From Desmodesmus armatus (taxonomy: Eukaryota > Chlorophyta > Chlorophyceae > Sphaeropleales > Scenedesmaceae), in contig VIIQ02000127.1 of NCBI GenBank assembly GCA_007449985.2, forward strand, positions 1 through 64,000: DNA of 64,000 nucleotides, in the 5' to 3' direction. The notes below the pieces were generated by a model that saw only the letters and a list, made by a program, of their open reading frames with translations, was not told the DNA's origin and did no database searches. Numbering within the stretch: position 1 is the stretch's first letter; every line of letters begins with the position of its first letter. A program made the translations under genes and the position numbers. Positions 10,901 to 20,802 of this stretch are shown here, piece by piece.

Positions 10901-12300
10901 TAGCGTTCCTACAGCGTTGACAAGATATCAAACATGGATGGATGGTGTTGTGTGTGTTGTTGCTGTTGCAGGCGCCCCAGTCTCCCGCTGGTGTTGACAA
11001 GCAGCAGCTGATTGCTGACGTGCGTGCGGCGCTGTACTGCAGCAAGGTGTGCAGCTATGCACAGGGCATGAACATCATCAAGAAGAAGAGTGATGAGAAG
11101 GGCTGGGGAGTGGACCTGGGTGGACTCGCTCGCATCTGGAAGGTGAGGGGAAGTGAGGGGTGAGGGGTGGGAGAGTGCAGCAGCGTGCACCGAGCCTTTG
11201 TACTGCATTTGCGTTGAACTGTTGATGATGTTGGGAAGTATGTTGTTGTATGTAAGCTGGGGCCCAAACCTGCCAGAACTGCTCGCATATGGAAGGTGAG
11301 GGGACACAGAAGGACAGCATACGCATACAGCTGGTATGTGTTTGTGATGCTTCTGCTGTCGTATCCAACCACCTCTTATCTCCATCCCCACCGTACCCCC
11401 CAATCCTCCAGGGTGGCTGCATCATCAGGGCCGGTTTCCTTGACCGCATCAAGCAGGCCTACAGGCGTGACGAGGCACTGCCCAACCTCCTGGTGGACCC
11501 TGACTTTGCCAAGGAGCTGTCAGAGAGGGATGCCAGCTGGAGGAGGGTGGTGGCACTGGCAGTGACCAGTGGGGTGCCTGTGCCCGGCATGACTGCCAGC
11601 CTGGGATACTTTGACACGTACAGGAGGGAGAGGCTGCCTGCAAACATGGTGCAGGTGAGCAGGAGTGTGTGTGTGGGGGGGGGGGCTATAGGCTGTGTGG
11701 GGTGGGGAGGTGACCGTAGGGGTGTGGGGTAGGGAATGAGGTGATTGCAGTCGAGGGGCGTGATGGGTTGGCGTCAAGGAGCCGTCAGAGAGGGATGCCA
11801 GCTGGAGGAGGGTGGTGGCCCTGGCAGTGACCAGTGGGGTGCCTGTGCCGGGCATGACTGCCAGCCTGGGTTACTTTGACACGTACAGGAGGGAGAGGCT
11901 GCCTGCTAACATGGTGCAGGCGAGCAGGGGTTTGGAGATTTACCAGGAGGAGGGGGGTAGGAGGGGGAGGGTGATGTTGGTGTATGGGCTCCTGGCAGGA
12001 GAGGTCTTCAGTGAGGGATGCACTCAAACCCATATGGCTGTCACTAATGCAGCCAAGTGGAAACCCCTATCACATGCATCTGAACAGCAGCAGGAGGAGC
12101 TCTGAGAGCCCTGATGCAAGGATACTGACATCAGCTGCTGCCCCCGCTGCCCTGTCTGCTATCCTCACCCACAGGCCCAGCGTGACTTCTTTGGCTCCCA
12201 CACCTACCAGCGCACCGACAAGGAGGGCTGGTTCCACACAGTGTGGGACGAGAACTTTGGCAGCGCTGACAGCATCACCACCAGCGGCTACGTGGCATGA
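4994..12300 (+). CDS. 6-phosphogluconate dehydrogenase, decarboxylating, plastid-targeted
   Basis: It oxidises and decarboxylates 6-phosphogluconate to ribulose 5-phosphate with NADP+, in the oxidative pentose phosphate pathway. Fourteen exons join exactly in frame to 563 residues: 4994-5190, 5261-5324, 5550-5649, 5921-5987, 6569-6676, 7469-7566, 8108-8172, 8439-8556, 8901-8989, 9453-9558, 9918-10057, 10972-11142, 11412-11654, 12175-12300 (TGA). The first 70-odd residues are rich in Ser, Ala, Arg and Lys, resemble a chloroplast transit peptide and precede '[16 protein letters not shown]', the NADP-binding start. Other landmarks are '[10 protein letters not shown]', 'IIIDGGNEW', '[10 protein letters not shown]' and the catalytic segment '[16 protein letters not shown]', with the Lys and Glu used in catalysis, then the C-terminal '[13 protein letters not shown]'. 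Most introns hold partial copies of neighbouring exons (listed separately). The full-length, best-spliced copies were chosen. A TGTAA motif, the algal poly(A) signal, lies near 12588. Confidence 0.96.
6775..6960 (+). repeat. Two downstream ghost copies of 6PGDH exon 5 end
   Basis: The 3' end of exon 5 (ending in the codons for IIIDGGNEW) plus its GTGAGC donor and the following intron bases recur at about 6775-6826 and, more diverged, 6913-6960. The first could compete as a donor; the second has lost parts of the coding match. Confidence 0.9.
7641..7902 (+). repeat. Downstream ghost copies of 6PGDH exon 6 end
   Basis: The 3' end of exon 6, coding [14 protein letters not shown], with its GTGAGT donor is repeated at about 7641-7691 (one residue differs). 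A shorter fragment of the same region lies near 7879-7902. Confidence 0.85.
9294..9341 (+). repeat. Upstream ghost copy of 6PGDH exon 10 start
   Basis: The CTGCAG acceptor and about 45 bases of the exon at 9453 are repeated here with several mismatches (coding [13 protein letters not shown] versus [13 protein letters not shown]). The copy is preceded, like the real exon, by a long C tract. Confidence 0.82.
9662..9702 (+). repeat. Downstream ghost copy of 6PGDH exon 10 end
   Basis: The last 35 or so bases of exon 10, coding [10 protein letters not shown], are repeated with a GTGAGG donor. This exon therefore has a 5' ghost upstream and a 3' ghost downstream. Confidence 0.88.
10238..10283 (+). 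repeat. Downstream ghost copy of 6PGDH exon 11 end
   Basis: The end of exon 11 (coding [13 protein letters not shown]) and its GTAAGG donor are repeated about 222 bases downstream with one or two changes. A shorter similar copy of the end of exon 12 with its donor lies at about 11278-11301. Confidence 0.9.
10431..10452 (+). repeat. G22 homopolymer
   Basis: A run of 22 G lies in the intron after 6PGDH exon 11. It could form a G-quadruplex on this strand. Its length is likely to be unreliable in the assembly. Confidence 0.95.
10640..10766 (+). ncRNA. Long hairpin in a 6PGDH intron, candidate small-RNA precursor
   Basis: A 45-base arm (10640-10684) is the reverse complement of 10722-10766 with only two mismatches, around a 37-base loop. 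It lies inside the intron between exons 11 and 12 on the sense strand. Arm length, near-perfect pairing and loop size fit an algal microRNA precursor or a small hairpin left by a transposon. Expression is not known. Confidence 0.5.
11772..11931 (+). repeat. Downstream ghost copy of 6PGDH exon 13 end
   Basis: About 160 bases repeat 11506-11664, from [12 protein letters not shown] through the end of exon 13 and into the intron. The copied donor is GCGAGC instead of GTGAGC, so it is probably inactive. It is the longest ghost copy in the gene. Confidence 0.92.
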
Positions 12301-13984
12301 AGAGGGGGCTGCAGGACTCAGGCACTGCAAGGGCACATGGATCGTCCATGTTTGTCTTGCTGTGCAGCTATGGTGACTGCTGCTGCTGTTGTCAGCAGCA
12401 GTTGGCAGTTGGGAGTGTTGCAAGTAGCAGCTGCTGTTGGTTCTTTCTGTGGTGTGTAGCACTGGTTGATGTCGAGGGTTGTTGGCTGATGGTTGCTCGA
12501 CATAAACGGCTGTGGTTGCTCGACATAAACAGCAGCCAGCAGTGGTAGCTGCATTGACAACCGTGCGCACAGCACTGTCAAGGACAGTTTGTAACAGAGT
12601 TGAGAAGACTTTGCCAGTTGTGTGTGGGGAGATTGTTCTTTTGGTCCACCTGGGTCCTCTACAGTATTGTTGTGTTGGCCAGTGCAGTGCGACTGGGTGC
12701 CTGGCCAGGGGCCAACACGTGTGGGAAGACTTGGCTGTTGATACAGTCAATGCATGTACATTTATGGCAGCAGCACCAGCTACGTGCTGGTGTGTCTGCA
12801 GGTAACTGTTAACACCTACAATGCAAGTGCAGTGGGGACATGACCTCACTAGGTCCAGTGTGTTGCAGGTTGATTGGTTTCACCTTGCAAACATCACAGT
12901 GACTTGCTGATCTGGCTGACCACTCATAATGCTTGGGTTGATCCGCGATACTACATTGTAGTTTGATGACCAGGCCAGGCTGTGGGAATCATGCAATGCT
13001 CAAGGATGTACTGAGGATCAATTATACATTGAAGGGAATCCCAGTTTTCTTGCTCAACACTCACAGCAAGCCTTCAAGGCTTCCTCCTGGCCACCCCCCG
13101 CCTCAGCAAGAGAAGTACATAGCTGCCCGCCAGCATGACCCAGCACCGATGATCACAGTGGAGCTTTGATGCAACCTCCAGCCCAGCAGAAGGGCAGCAA
13201 CTGGCCAGACACCTTCATGTCACAGTGAGCCAAGGGTTGGGGGGCCCCGAAGCTCGTCTAGCCGCATTTGCACATGCATATGCATCACTTACCACTTGTT
13301 TTCGTTGACAGATACGACAGCTTCAGCCTCCAGCTAAGTCACATGGTTACTGGTGCCCATAGGGGGGACATAGCCATCCTTGTATACGGCACAGTACCAG
13401 GCCACATGTGGGAATGCCCTTGAAGCACTTGAAGGTCAGTGGATTGAGCCCTGGTGGTGTGGTATGTTACTGCACGTCATGTAACCCCAGTTGACATGAT
13501 GGTTGGCCCCTAGCATGCACCTGGTGGACCCCCCCCCCCCCTGGCGGCTGCACAGCCAGCCGCAGCTATCACAAGGCTCACTTGTGGGTATTCAACTCTT
13601 GGGTATTCAGCTCTTGGGTATCCAACAACAGCCTTCCGCCGCAATTTTGATTGCTCAAATGATCTTCTGACCACAAGCACACCATGCACAAAACAGATTG
13701 CACTTCCACCCCCCCTTCAAGGGCTGCATAGCCACACAGAGAGACGACAATTGACACTATTGACCAGAGCCACGCCACGCGTCTGCTGGTTTGTTGCGAG
13801 CTGCATACAATGCTGACTACTGTTACAATTTGAATTTGGTTGGGGTTTGAAATGCAACCAGTGGCTTCCTTCTATGGGATCTCTCCATATGTTTTTCTCA
13901 ACGCAAACAGTCACATCATAAATCACATCGTTCGCTCTTCATCCGAGCAACCCTTGCAGTTGACATACACATACTTGTGCACAG
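12301..13984. other. Intergenic stretch with a dispersed repeat
   Basis: This contains the 3' UTR of 6PGDH, a doubled 'TGGTTGCTCGACATAAAC' near 12491-12530, and copy A of a dispersed repeat at 13326-13535. No supported gene. The long antisense frame across 12070-12849 is judged a shadow. Confidence 0.5.
13326..13535 (+). repeat. Dispersed repeat, copy A
   Basis: About 210 bases match the reverse complement of 25738-25946. The best part runs from CTAAGTCACATGGTTACTGG through GGCACAGTACCAGGCCACAT. The match fades towards the right end. The unit is unclassified; no ORF or terminal repeats were seen. Confidence 0.75.
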
Positions 13985-16900
13985 ATGAGCAGGAAAAGGC
14001 GTCGTGAAAACATCGGTGAAGATAAAGATGACTCAAATGACGGCAAAGATGCACCCGGCGGGCGCACTCTCAAGGCGCTGCGTGAGGGGAAGGGCCGAAA
14101 GACACAAATGACGCCAGCTAAGCAACGGTACTCCATCAAGTTGAAGACCATTGCGGCTTTCAAGAACATGCCACGTGGAGAGGTCGGGATTCTCGTGGTG
14201 CTGCCAGTCGGGAAGGGTGACCTGATCTTTGAGCACACCAACACCATCCCACCTGGTGTCTTGGTTAGTGTACTGGAGGCGTTGCAGCAGGAGATGCCAG
14301 ACTACCGGATTGAAGAGGCCCTAGAAGAGTACAAGGCGGTGCAGGTTGCTGTTGAGCGCCGTGGTGGTGAGAGCTATGTACCCACTGCACCATCTGACAG
14401 CTGCTGTGCAGCGCTGCAGTGCATGCTGCATGCATGGTTGCATATGCTAGCTCCATATGCTGGCTCTCAATGGACTTTTGCCATGTTCCTGTGCCTTTGC
14501 AGCTTCCAAGCGAACGGGCAGACGCAAGGAGCGCCGTGGGGGTGAGTGCCTATGTGCTCAATTGTGCCAGCAAGCAGCAGAAGAACCCCTACCTAAATGT
14601 CTGCATGGCAGGGATCCCCTTTCGAATTTAAGCATAGTATCAGACAGCCAGCAACAGCAGTTGGTGGGGTGGTGAGCATGGCAGGGTCCCCGCCTTCCGA
14701 TATTAAGCAATCAGCCAGCAACAGCAGTTGGTGTGGTGGTGAGATGTTCTCACCATGTGCAGGCAATGACAGTGGCAGCGCGGTCGCCAACCTGCATGTT
14801 GCCTCAACAGTCTGCCACACACTTCCAAATGAAATATGTTGTTCCTTGCAGGCACCCAACGAGGCAGCAAGCGGCAGCGCAGGGCAGCACACCAGGGTAA
14901 GCACATTGGAAGATGTGAAGCAAACCAATGAGAAGAAGGCTCTGCAGCTGTCCTGCTGTTGTGTGCAGCTGTCAGCAGAATGTATGCCCCATCCCCAGGC
15001 AGAGCTGAGCATACTAGCAAGCCCAGATGCCAACATGGCTGCATATACTACGTACTTGTCTTTGTGGGCTGCAGAGTCTGACGAGGGCGAAGAGAGTGAG
15101 GAGGAGAGTGAGGAGGAGGAGGAGGACTGGGAAGACCCTCTGGGGGGCCTTGGAGGGGGCGAGTCAGACATGCAGGAAGAGGAGACAGGTCCGTATGAAT
15201 GTCAGTCCCTTGGGCAGACAGATGCATGACAGTTGCCTTTGGCGGTTCCATTGGGTAGCCCGCCATGCAAGCGGGTCGTGTCCCAGTGTAGCGAACCAGC
15301 ATTCACAACTTATGACAAGCAGTGCATGCCTGAAGTGTGTTGCGGGTGTCCAAACTGTGCTACAGACGCCCAAGAGCAGGCTGGGGACGAGGGTGGCATG
15401 CAGCCGAAGGAGGGTGCAGGGCAGTACGTGGCCAGCAGACAGCAGTCAGAGCACGAGCCCATGGCCCTCACAGGTAATACTTGCAGCTCGCCAGTGGCTG
15501 TGGGATGTGGAGCCTGCACCTGCGATTGCTGTGTTTCAGACTGGAGAATGCATGCCGCCAGTGGTCACACCTGAGCAGTTTGTGCAGCACATGTGAGTGT
15601 AAGGTTGTGATGCTGGGTCTGTTGTTGCAGGTGAGCAGCAGGCACTGGTGGAGGCTGCCGTCATCTCCTTCATTCATGCCAAGCGGGTGATGGGAGCACA
15701 GTCAGTCAGCCGCAAGGAGATGCGCGCTGCTGTCCTGGCGGCAACCAAGCTGCGCAGGAGCAATGCCCTTGTACAGTTTGTCAAGGATGTGATGTGCAAT
15801 GAGGCCAACTCCACAGGTGTGTTGCACGCTTGTTAGAACTGTTGCTGTTGAATCTTCTTGCTTGCTGTTTGACTACGCCAACCAACATGCCTCATTTTGT
15901 CTTTTAATTTGCAGGGGGTAGCCAGGAGAGGGCCGCCAAGCAGCCAGGGGCCCGTGCTGGGCAGCCAGAGCAGGAGCACCAGGCCCTGACAGGTGATACT
16001 TGCAGCTTGCCTTGGTTGGCAGAAGGGTTGGCATGTCCTGATCAGGGTCCTGACTGGACCAGAATTGATCCTTTGCTTTGCTAGCGATACCACTTGAACC
16101 TGTCCTGGGGCCCTAGCACAAGCCAAATGGTTTACTGTTGTGTGTTGCAGAACAGCAGCAAGCACTGGTGGGGGCTGCCGTCAAGTCCTTCCAGCTCGCC
16201 ATGGGCGCTGATACCAGCATCTGCGAGCAGGCCATTGCTGCTGTCCAGACGGCTACTGGCATGCCCAACAGCGCAGCCCTGCAGCGCTGTGTCCAAGCTG
16301 CTATGGAGGGGCCCGTGGACGCTGCAGGTGCGTTGCATTGTTGTCGGCAGTCTTGCTATTTGCGGTCTTGCTATGTGCAGTCCTGGCAGGTGCCACATCG
16401 CTGTCGTGTGGCTCACGTGGTGTCTGTCTGTTCTTGCTAGCAACGCAACAGAGGGTGGCCCTGCTGCTGCCGGTGCCGCCAGCGCAGGTATGTCAGCCAT
16501 TTCGTGTGGACATGCACAGGGCAGGAAGAGCATGTGCATGTGAAGGGTTCACGATGCAGCTGCTGACATTGTATCAGCATTGTCGGGTGTGCTGCCCATT
16601 GGGCCCCATTGTCCACCCTCATGATGTGAAGTTGCTTCTGTCCTTCAGGTCACCATGGTGAGGGTGCAGAGATGCCCAGCCAGGGGCTACAGGAGCAGGC
16701 TGCATCAGGTGCGAGTTGTGACAGCAGCGGGTGCTGAGACGTGCCGTCACATACGTGCTGGTGTCAACAGCCCAAGAGCTAAACTAGCAGCTACACTACC
16801 CAACCCACTACCCATTGACACCACAGTTGTTGGCACTTTGACAGCGCGGCTTGACTGTGGCTCACATGGTGTGTGTCTGCTCTCGCTAGGTGGTGAGGCC

Positions 16901-18252
16901 TTTGAGAGTGGCGCTGCTGGTGGTGGTGCGGCGAGCGCAGGTATGCATGTCGTGTGTGCTGCTGACATGTGCGAGCGCGTGCTGGGGGGGAAGCATGCAT
17001 GCTCATAGGGTTGACACTGCAACCTGCTGATCCACAGTCAGGTGTGTTGATCAATCAATGACAGGACAGCTTGGTGTGCCCGTTTGGCCAGCCTTGTGGG
17101 GGTTGTTTGGTGTCACTGCGTGTTGCTTCTGTCATGCAGGCCCCGCTGGCGTGGGCAAAGAGATCTCCCACCTGGGACCGCAGGCGCAGGATGCATCAGG
17201 TGCGACGGGTTGAACTGTCAGAGGGGCTGCGTAAGGCATTTTGATGTGTGTGCTGGGGCTCTGCAAGCTAAGCATGTGTGCAGGCCCAGTTTGGGCTTTG
17301 CAAGCACTTGCTGACAGCACAACAGTCATGGGTTTGAACTGACCGGCAATATAGTGTTCGAAGTGTTGGTTGGAACGCGCACATTCTGTGGCCCTGCGTG
17401 GTCATGCGGCTGCTGAATCCCTGGAGAACAGCTTTTTTATTATGCAGTCCGAGCAATTGTGTGCCGTCCTGAAGGGCATTTGAAAGTTCCACGACAACAA
17501 GGTGAACCAACCTATGCTGTCCTGCAGGGAACTGCAGCCCCGATGCTCCAGCTTCAGCTGGCGAGGCAGCAGCGGCGCTGCACACAGCAGCAGCAGCAGC
17601 AGCAACAGCAACAAGCCAGCAGCAGCGTGCGGCAGAGCCTGCCGCAGACAACCAGCGCCCTCGGCGCGCCGGCGCTGCAGCAGGAGTGTTCGCTGCAGTG
17701 TGTGCACTTGAGGATGACGAGGTGCCCTCCAAGGTGCAGAAGCGCAAGGACAGCGGCAAGAAGGCCAGCAGCACCCCACCAACAGGGTACACAGTGGCTG
17801 GCCTGGCGGGCAGGGAGAAGCAGCTGTGGAACGCCAAGGTAAAACTTGCTTGCATAGCATCATGCATGCATATGTGCGCACTCTCGGCAAGGTCTGAACT
17901 CTGCAGATATCTGTGTGACATGCGCCAGCTAAAGGCGCCTGCAGGTGCCGGGCTCAGATGGGTTAGGTGTGGGGGGAAAAGCCTGTGTAGTGTAGGGCCA
18001 AACATGTCTGCTGATTTCTGCCCGTTCTCTGTTGCTGTGCAGGACAAGGACCGTGCTGCCATTGTCAAGAAGTGGGAGGAAGAGGCTGGCAGTGAGGATG
18101 CGCCAGTGGCAGAGCTTGTCAGCGCAGCCAAGTTTGCTGTTGCGCTGGCTGACTGCGGCGGCACCAAGCCGTTCCGCCAGCAAGCAAGCATTCTGAAGAA
18201 CTACATGCAGAACAGCCCAAAGTTTGGCCTGCACTTTTCTGCTGGCCCGTAA
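13985..18252 (+). CDS. Unknown nuclear-type protein built from repeated exon modules
   Basis: Fourteen exons join exactly to 618 residues: 13985-14366, 14503-14541, 14852-14896, 15075-15188, 15366-15473, 15631-15816, 15915-15992, 16151-16327, 16452-16487, 16649-16708, 16890-16940, 17140-17199, 17528-17838, 18043-18252 (TAA). The start ATG follows a CpG-containing stretch and opens with a basic 'MSRKRRRE' nuclear-localisation-like motif. The first ~125 residues look globular, then come Arg/Lys-rich and Glu-rich linkers, two related helical modules ('EQQALVEAAVISF' and 'EQQQALVGAAVKSF'), an Ala/Gln-rich stretch and a C-terminal helical domain. Introns 1-12 are all phase 1 and exons 2-12 are all multiples of three, so any of them could be skipped or duplicated without frame loss. 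I do not recognise the family. A chromatin or RNA-associated role would be a guess. Confidence 0.75.
16452..17199 (+). repeat. Tandem duplication of a two-exon unit
   Basis: Exons 9-10 (16452-16708) and 11-12 (16890-17199), with flanking intron bases such as the GTGGCTCAC(A/G)TGGTG stretch, are copies of each other. Both copies keep splice sites and frame, so the duplication lengthened the protein. Confidence 0.8.
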
Positions 18253-18492
18253 GCACCGCAGCGGCGGCAGATCAGTACAGCAGCACTGTTGTTCAGCTGC
18301 TGAGACATGCAGTCTGCTAGCTTGATGGCGTGTCACACCATGAAAGTGCTGCACATATGTATTATCCAAGAAGGTGTTGATGGCTGAAGCTGTGTTTGAG
18401 GCAATGCCAGCTTGACATTGGTTGGTTGGTTGGTGTTGAACCCAAGTGCAGCATGTGGCCCTGATGTCGACATGTATTAAGGATCTCAATCC

Positions 18493-18632
18493 TGCAGTTG
18501 AGCACAGGGCTGCATGCACCGGCACAGCTAGTTGGCAGTACATTCCACCTTGCATGATTTGCAGGCACGGTTCTGCGCGCACACAGCGCCGCCCTCTACA
18601 CGAGCCCATACCTTGCCAACAACAGCTAGCAG
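18493..18632 (+). repeat. 140-bp direct repeat, copy 1
   Basis: Matches 18830-18969 at the same length with moderate divergence, sharing TTGAGCACAGGGCTGCATGC at the left end and CCTTGCCAACAACAGCTAGC at the right. Confidence 0.85.
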
Positions 18633-18829
18633 CACATTTGAGAGCTGTTACAACTTCGCCAACATGTTTCCAGCCACGTGGCATCACCAACTCAAATCTG
18701 ACCCCCGGACCAAAAATGCTTGTTGGCGGCCCTCAAACCCCACCCTGAGAGGCCGCGCGGCAAGCAAAATGAGAGTGCCAAAGTCACCAGGATGAAAGTG
18801 GCTGAAATCAAGCACATGGCTTACATTCT

Positions 18830-18969
18830 TGCAGTTGAGCACAGGGCTGCATGCACCGTACAGCTAGCTGGCAGTAACATCCACCTTGACGTGATCTGCA
18901 AGCTGGTTCTATGCGCTCACAGCCCAGCCACCCTCACATGACCACACCTTGCCAACAACAGCTAGCAGC
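18830..18969 (+). repeat. 140-bp direct repeat, copy 2
   Basis: Second copy of the unit at 18493-18632, about 200 bases further on. No coding content was recognised in either. Confidence 0.85.
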
Positions 18970-20390
18970 AGAGCTGTTACAGTCACTTGGCAGTCACAAC
19001 ACCCCGGGTGGCACCTGGCTGCCAGATCCATACAGCCTCTTAGCAGCCCCAGCCCCTCTGTCCCACAATAGCGCATGTGCGGCAGGCAAAGAAGGGTGCC
19101 AAGGTTCACGGTAAGTACACTGTTTCCTATGCTCAGCACACTTATGAAAGTTTGTGCAAAGGCATTGTCCTCCTGCCAGCACCCACCAACCTGTCACTCT
19201 GCGCTTGTGATGCCACTCAGGCCAACTTCCAGTCGATGGTGGCATAACACACAGGTCCAGCGCATTGCCTTGAAGTTGACTTTGGCAACTGCTACAGCAA
19301 CAGTACTCATGCCCAACACACTGTCGGTGTTTTGCTTGTTGTGTGCAGTGAGAGTCACCCCATCTTGAATGCGGCCGCCATTTCACGCAAGAGACTGAAG
19401 AAGAAAATGGCATTAACACAGCACACGACACAGCGCAGGGCTCCCACCGACAACGTTGGCCATGCTGAGTGCTCATGTACTAACTGTACACGGTGGGCAC
19501 AACAAAGCACCCTGCCGTAACATGCCCACACACCATATCTGCAACATGTGCAACACTGTTGGCAACCCTCGGCATTGTCACTACTGCCAGCCGCTTGACT
19601 ACAAAATCCAAAACGAGCTGATCTGGGGTTTCCTACGCATGCGCAACATGAGTCTGACAGCATGCGCCCGCAAGTGCACAACAGCAACAACCCTCTTGCA
19701 GGCATTGTGCAGGGTCCATGGTATGGGTTCAGGGATTGATGGCGCAACAATTGTTCATATGGGTGGAAAGATTGGGCCTTCAGTCTGCCCAGGCCTGCAG
19801 CTGCCCCTCAGCGGTCTGTGCAAGGCGTGTCCTGAAGCAATCTGATGCCATCCATGTGTGCTGGAGTCACCCTATTTTGACAAGTATGACCTTGAAGGTC
19901 CAGAGATAACGTTGCCTTATGTGACTGGTTGAGAGGTGCGCTACTTTCCGTTTGGCAGTGGCACCGCACCTGAGGGTGGTGATGACTGACAAAGAGCCCG
20001 TGAGCTGACCTGAAGTGCCCTGGTGCTTTCTTACCAAAGTGACAACACTAGAGTATTGGAAGTTCCCGGAAGGAGGAGTCCTCAGCATTGCCACCAAACA
20101 ATGGGCTCATGGGGTGCCTATAAGACCTATCACTTGGCGTGCCCCTCTCTTAGACATGATGGTCAAAGTTTCCTGATAGCACCGACCATGTGAAAAGCCG
20201 GACATGCAGTACATCACTTGCAAGTCAGTGGCACGCTAGCATTGAACAAAAGCCTGAGCATGCATTTTGCGCACGCTGCACAAAGCACCTGGCATGTGTT
20301 CGCATGCGTCTGGCACAGGACGACTGCGACCATAAGTTGCCCATGGATTCCACTGCGCATGCATGCAATGCCAAGTAGCTCAATTAATCC

Positions 20391-20528
20391 TTACACATGC
20401 TTCCGGTGAGGTCAATTGCGCATGCAGCAGCAACTTGACCATGGTGCAAAACAAGCAAGACAAAATCAGGCAACCAGCTGTACACCAGCTGACACAAAAC
20501 ACTCGAGAGCATGGGCCAGTTACGGCCA
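20391..20528 (+). repeat. Direct repeat left of KDZ element
   Basis: About 138 bases similar to 26174-26310, from TTACAC(A/G)TG-TTCCGG to GCCAGTTACGGCCA. The pair brackets the transposase gene, but divergence is high. They may be older dispersed repeats rather than element ends. Confidence 0.65.
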
Positions 20529-20802
20529 TCAGAACCAACAGCACAAGAGGTAGCTAACCAGGTAACATGTTGTGCACAGTTTACAAACAACCCTGTCGGG
20601 CATCTCTCTTGCCCACATGCAGACCATGCTGCCTGGACCGGCAGGGTCTCAACCAGCTGCCGCATCCTGCCCAAGTAGCCCAAAGATATGTGAAGAAGAT
20701 GGCAATGCCGCAATACACCTGCAGGGCGCAATGCTCCCTCCCCTGTCACAACAACCAACCCCTCGCAACTCAGCCCGGGGGGGGGGGGGACACATAAGCG
20801 CA

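Larger units (their letters stand above)
18253..20390. other. Repeat-rich intergenic stretch
   Basis: It holds the two 140-bp repeats at 18493 and 18830 and a few short frames with Cys pairs near 19520-19600, which show no convincing family or splice pattern. I see no supported gene. Confidence 0.45.

Noticed and set aside
12070..12849. 259-codon minus-strand open frame
   Set aside because: It is antisense to the last 6PGDH exon and its 3' UTR, has no domain, and its codons reflect the complement of a real exon.
17268..18191. 307-codon minus-strand open frame
   Set aside because: It lies opposite exons 13-14 of the module gene; the composition is that of a shadow frame.
18509..19845. Short frames with CxxC pairs near 19520-19600
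   Set aside because: Reminiscent of a zinc ribbon but no splice-consistent gene or family match could be built.
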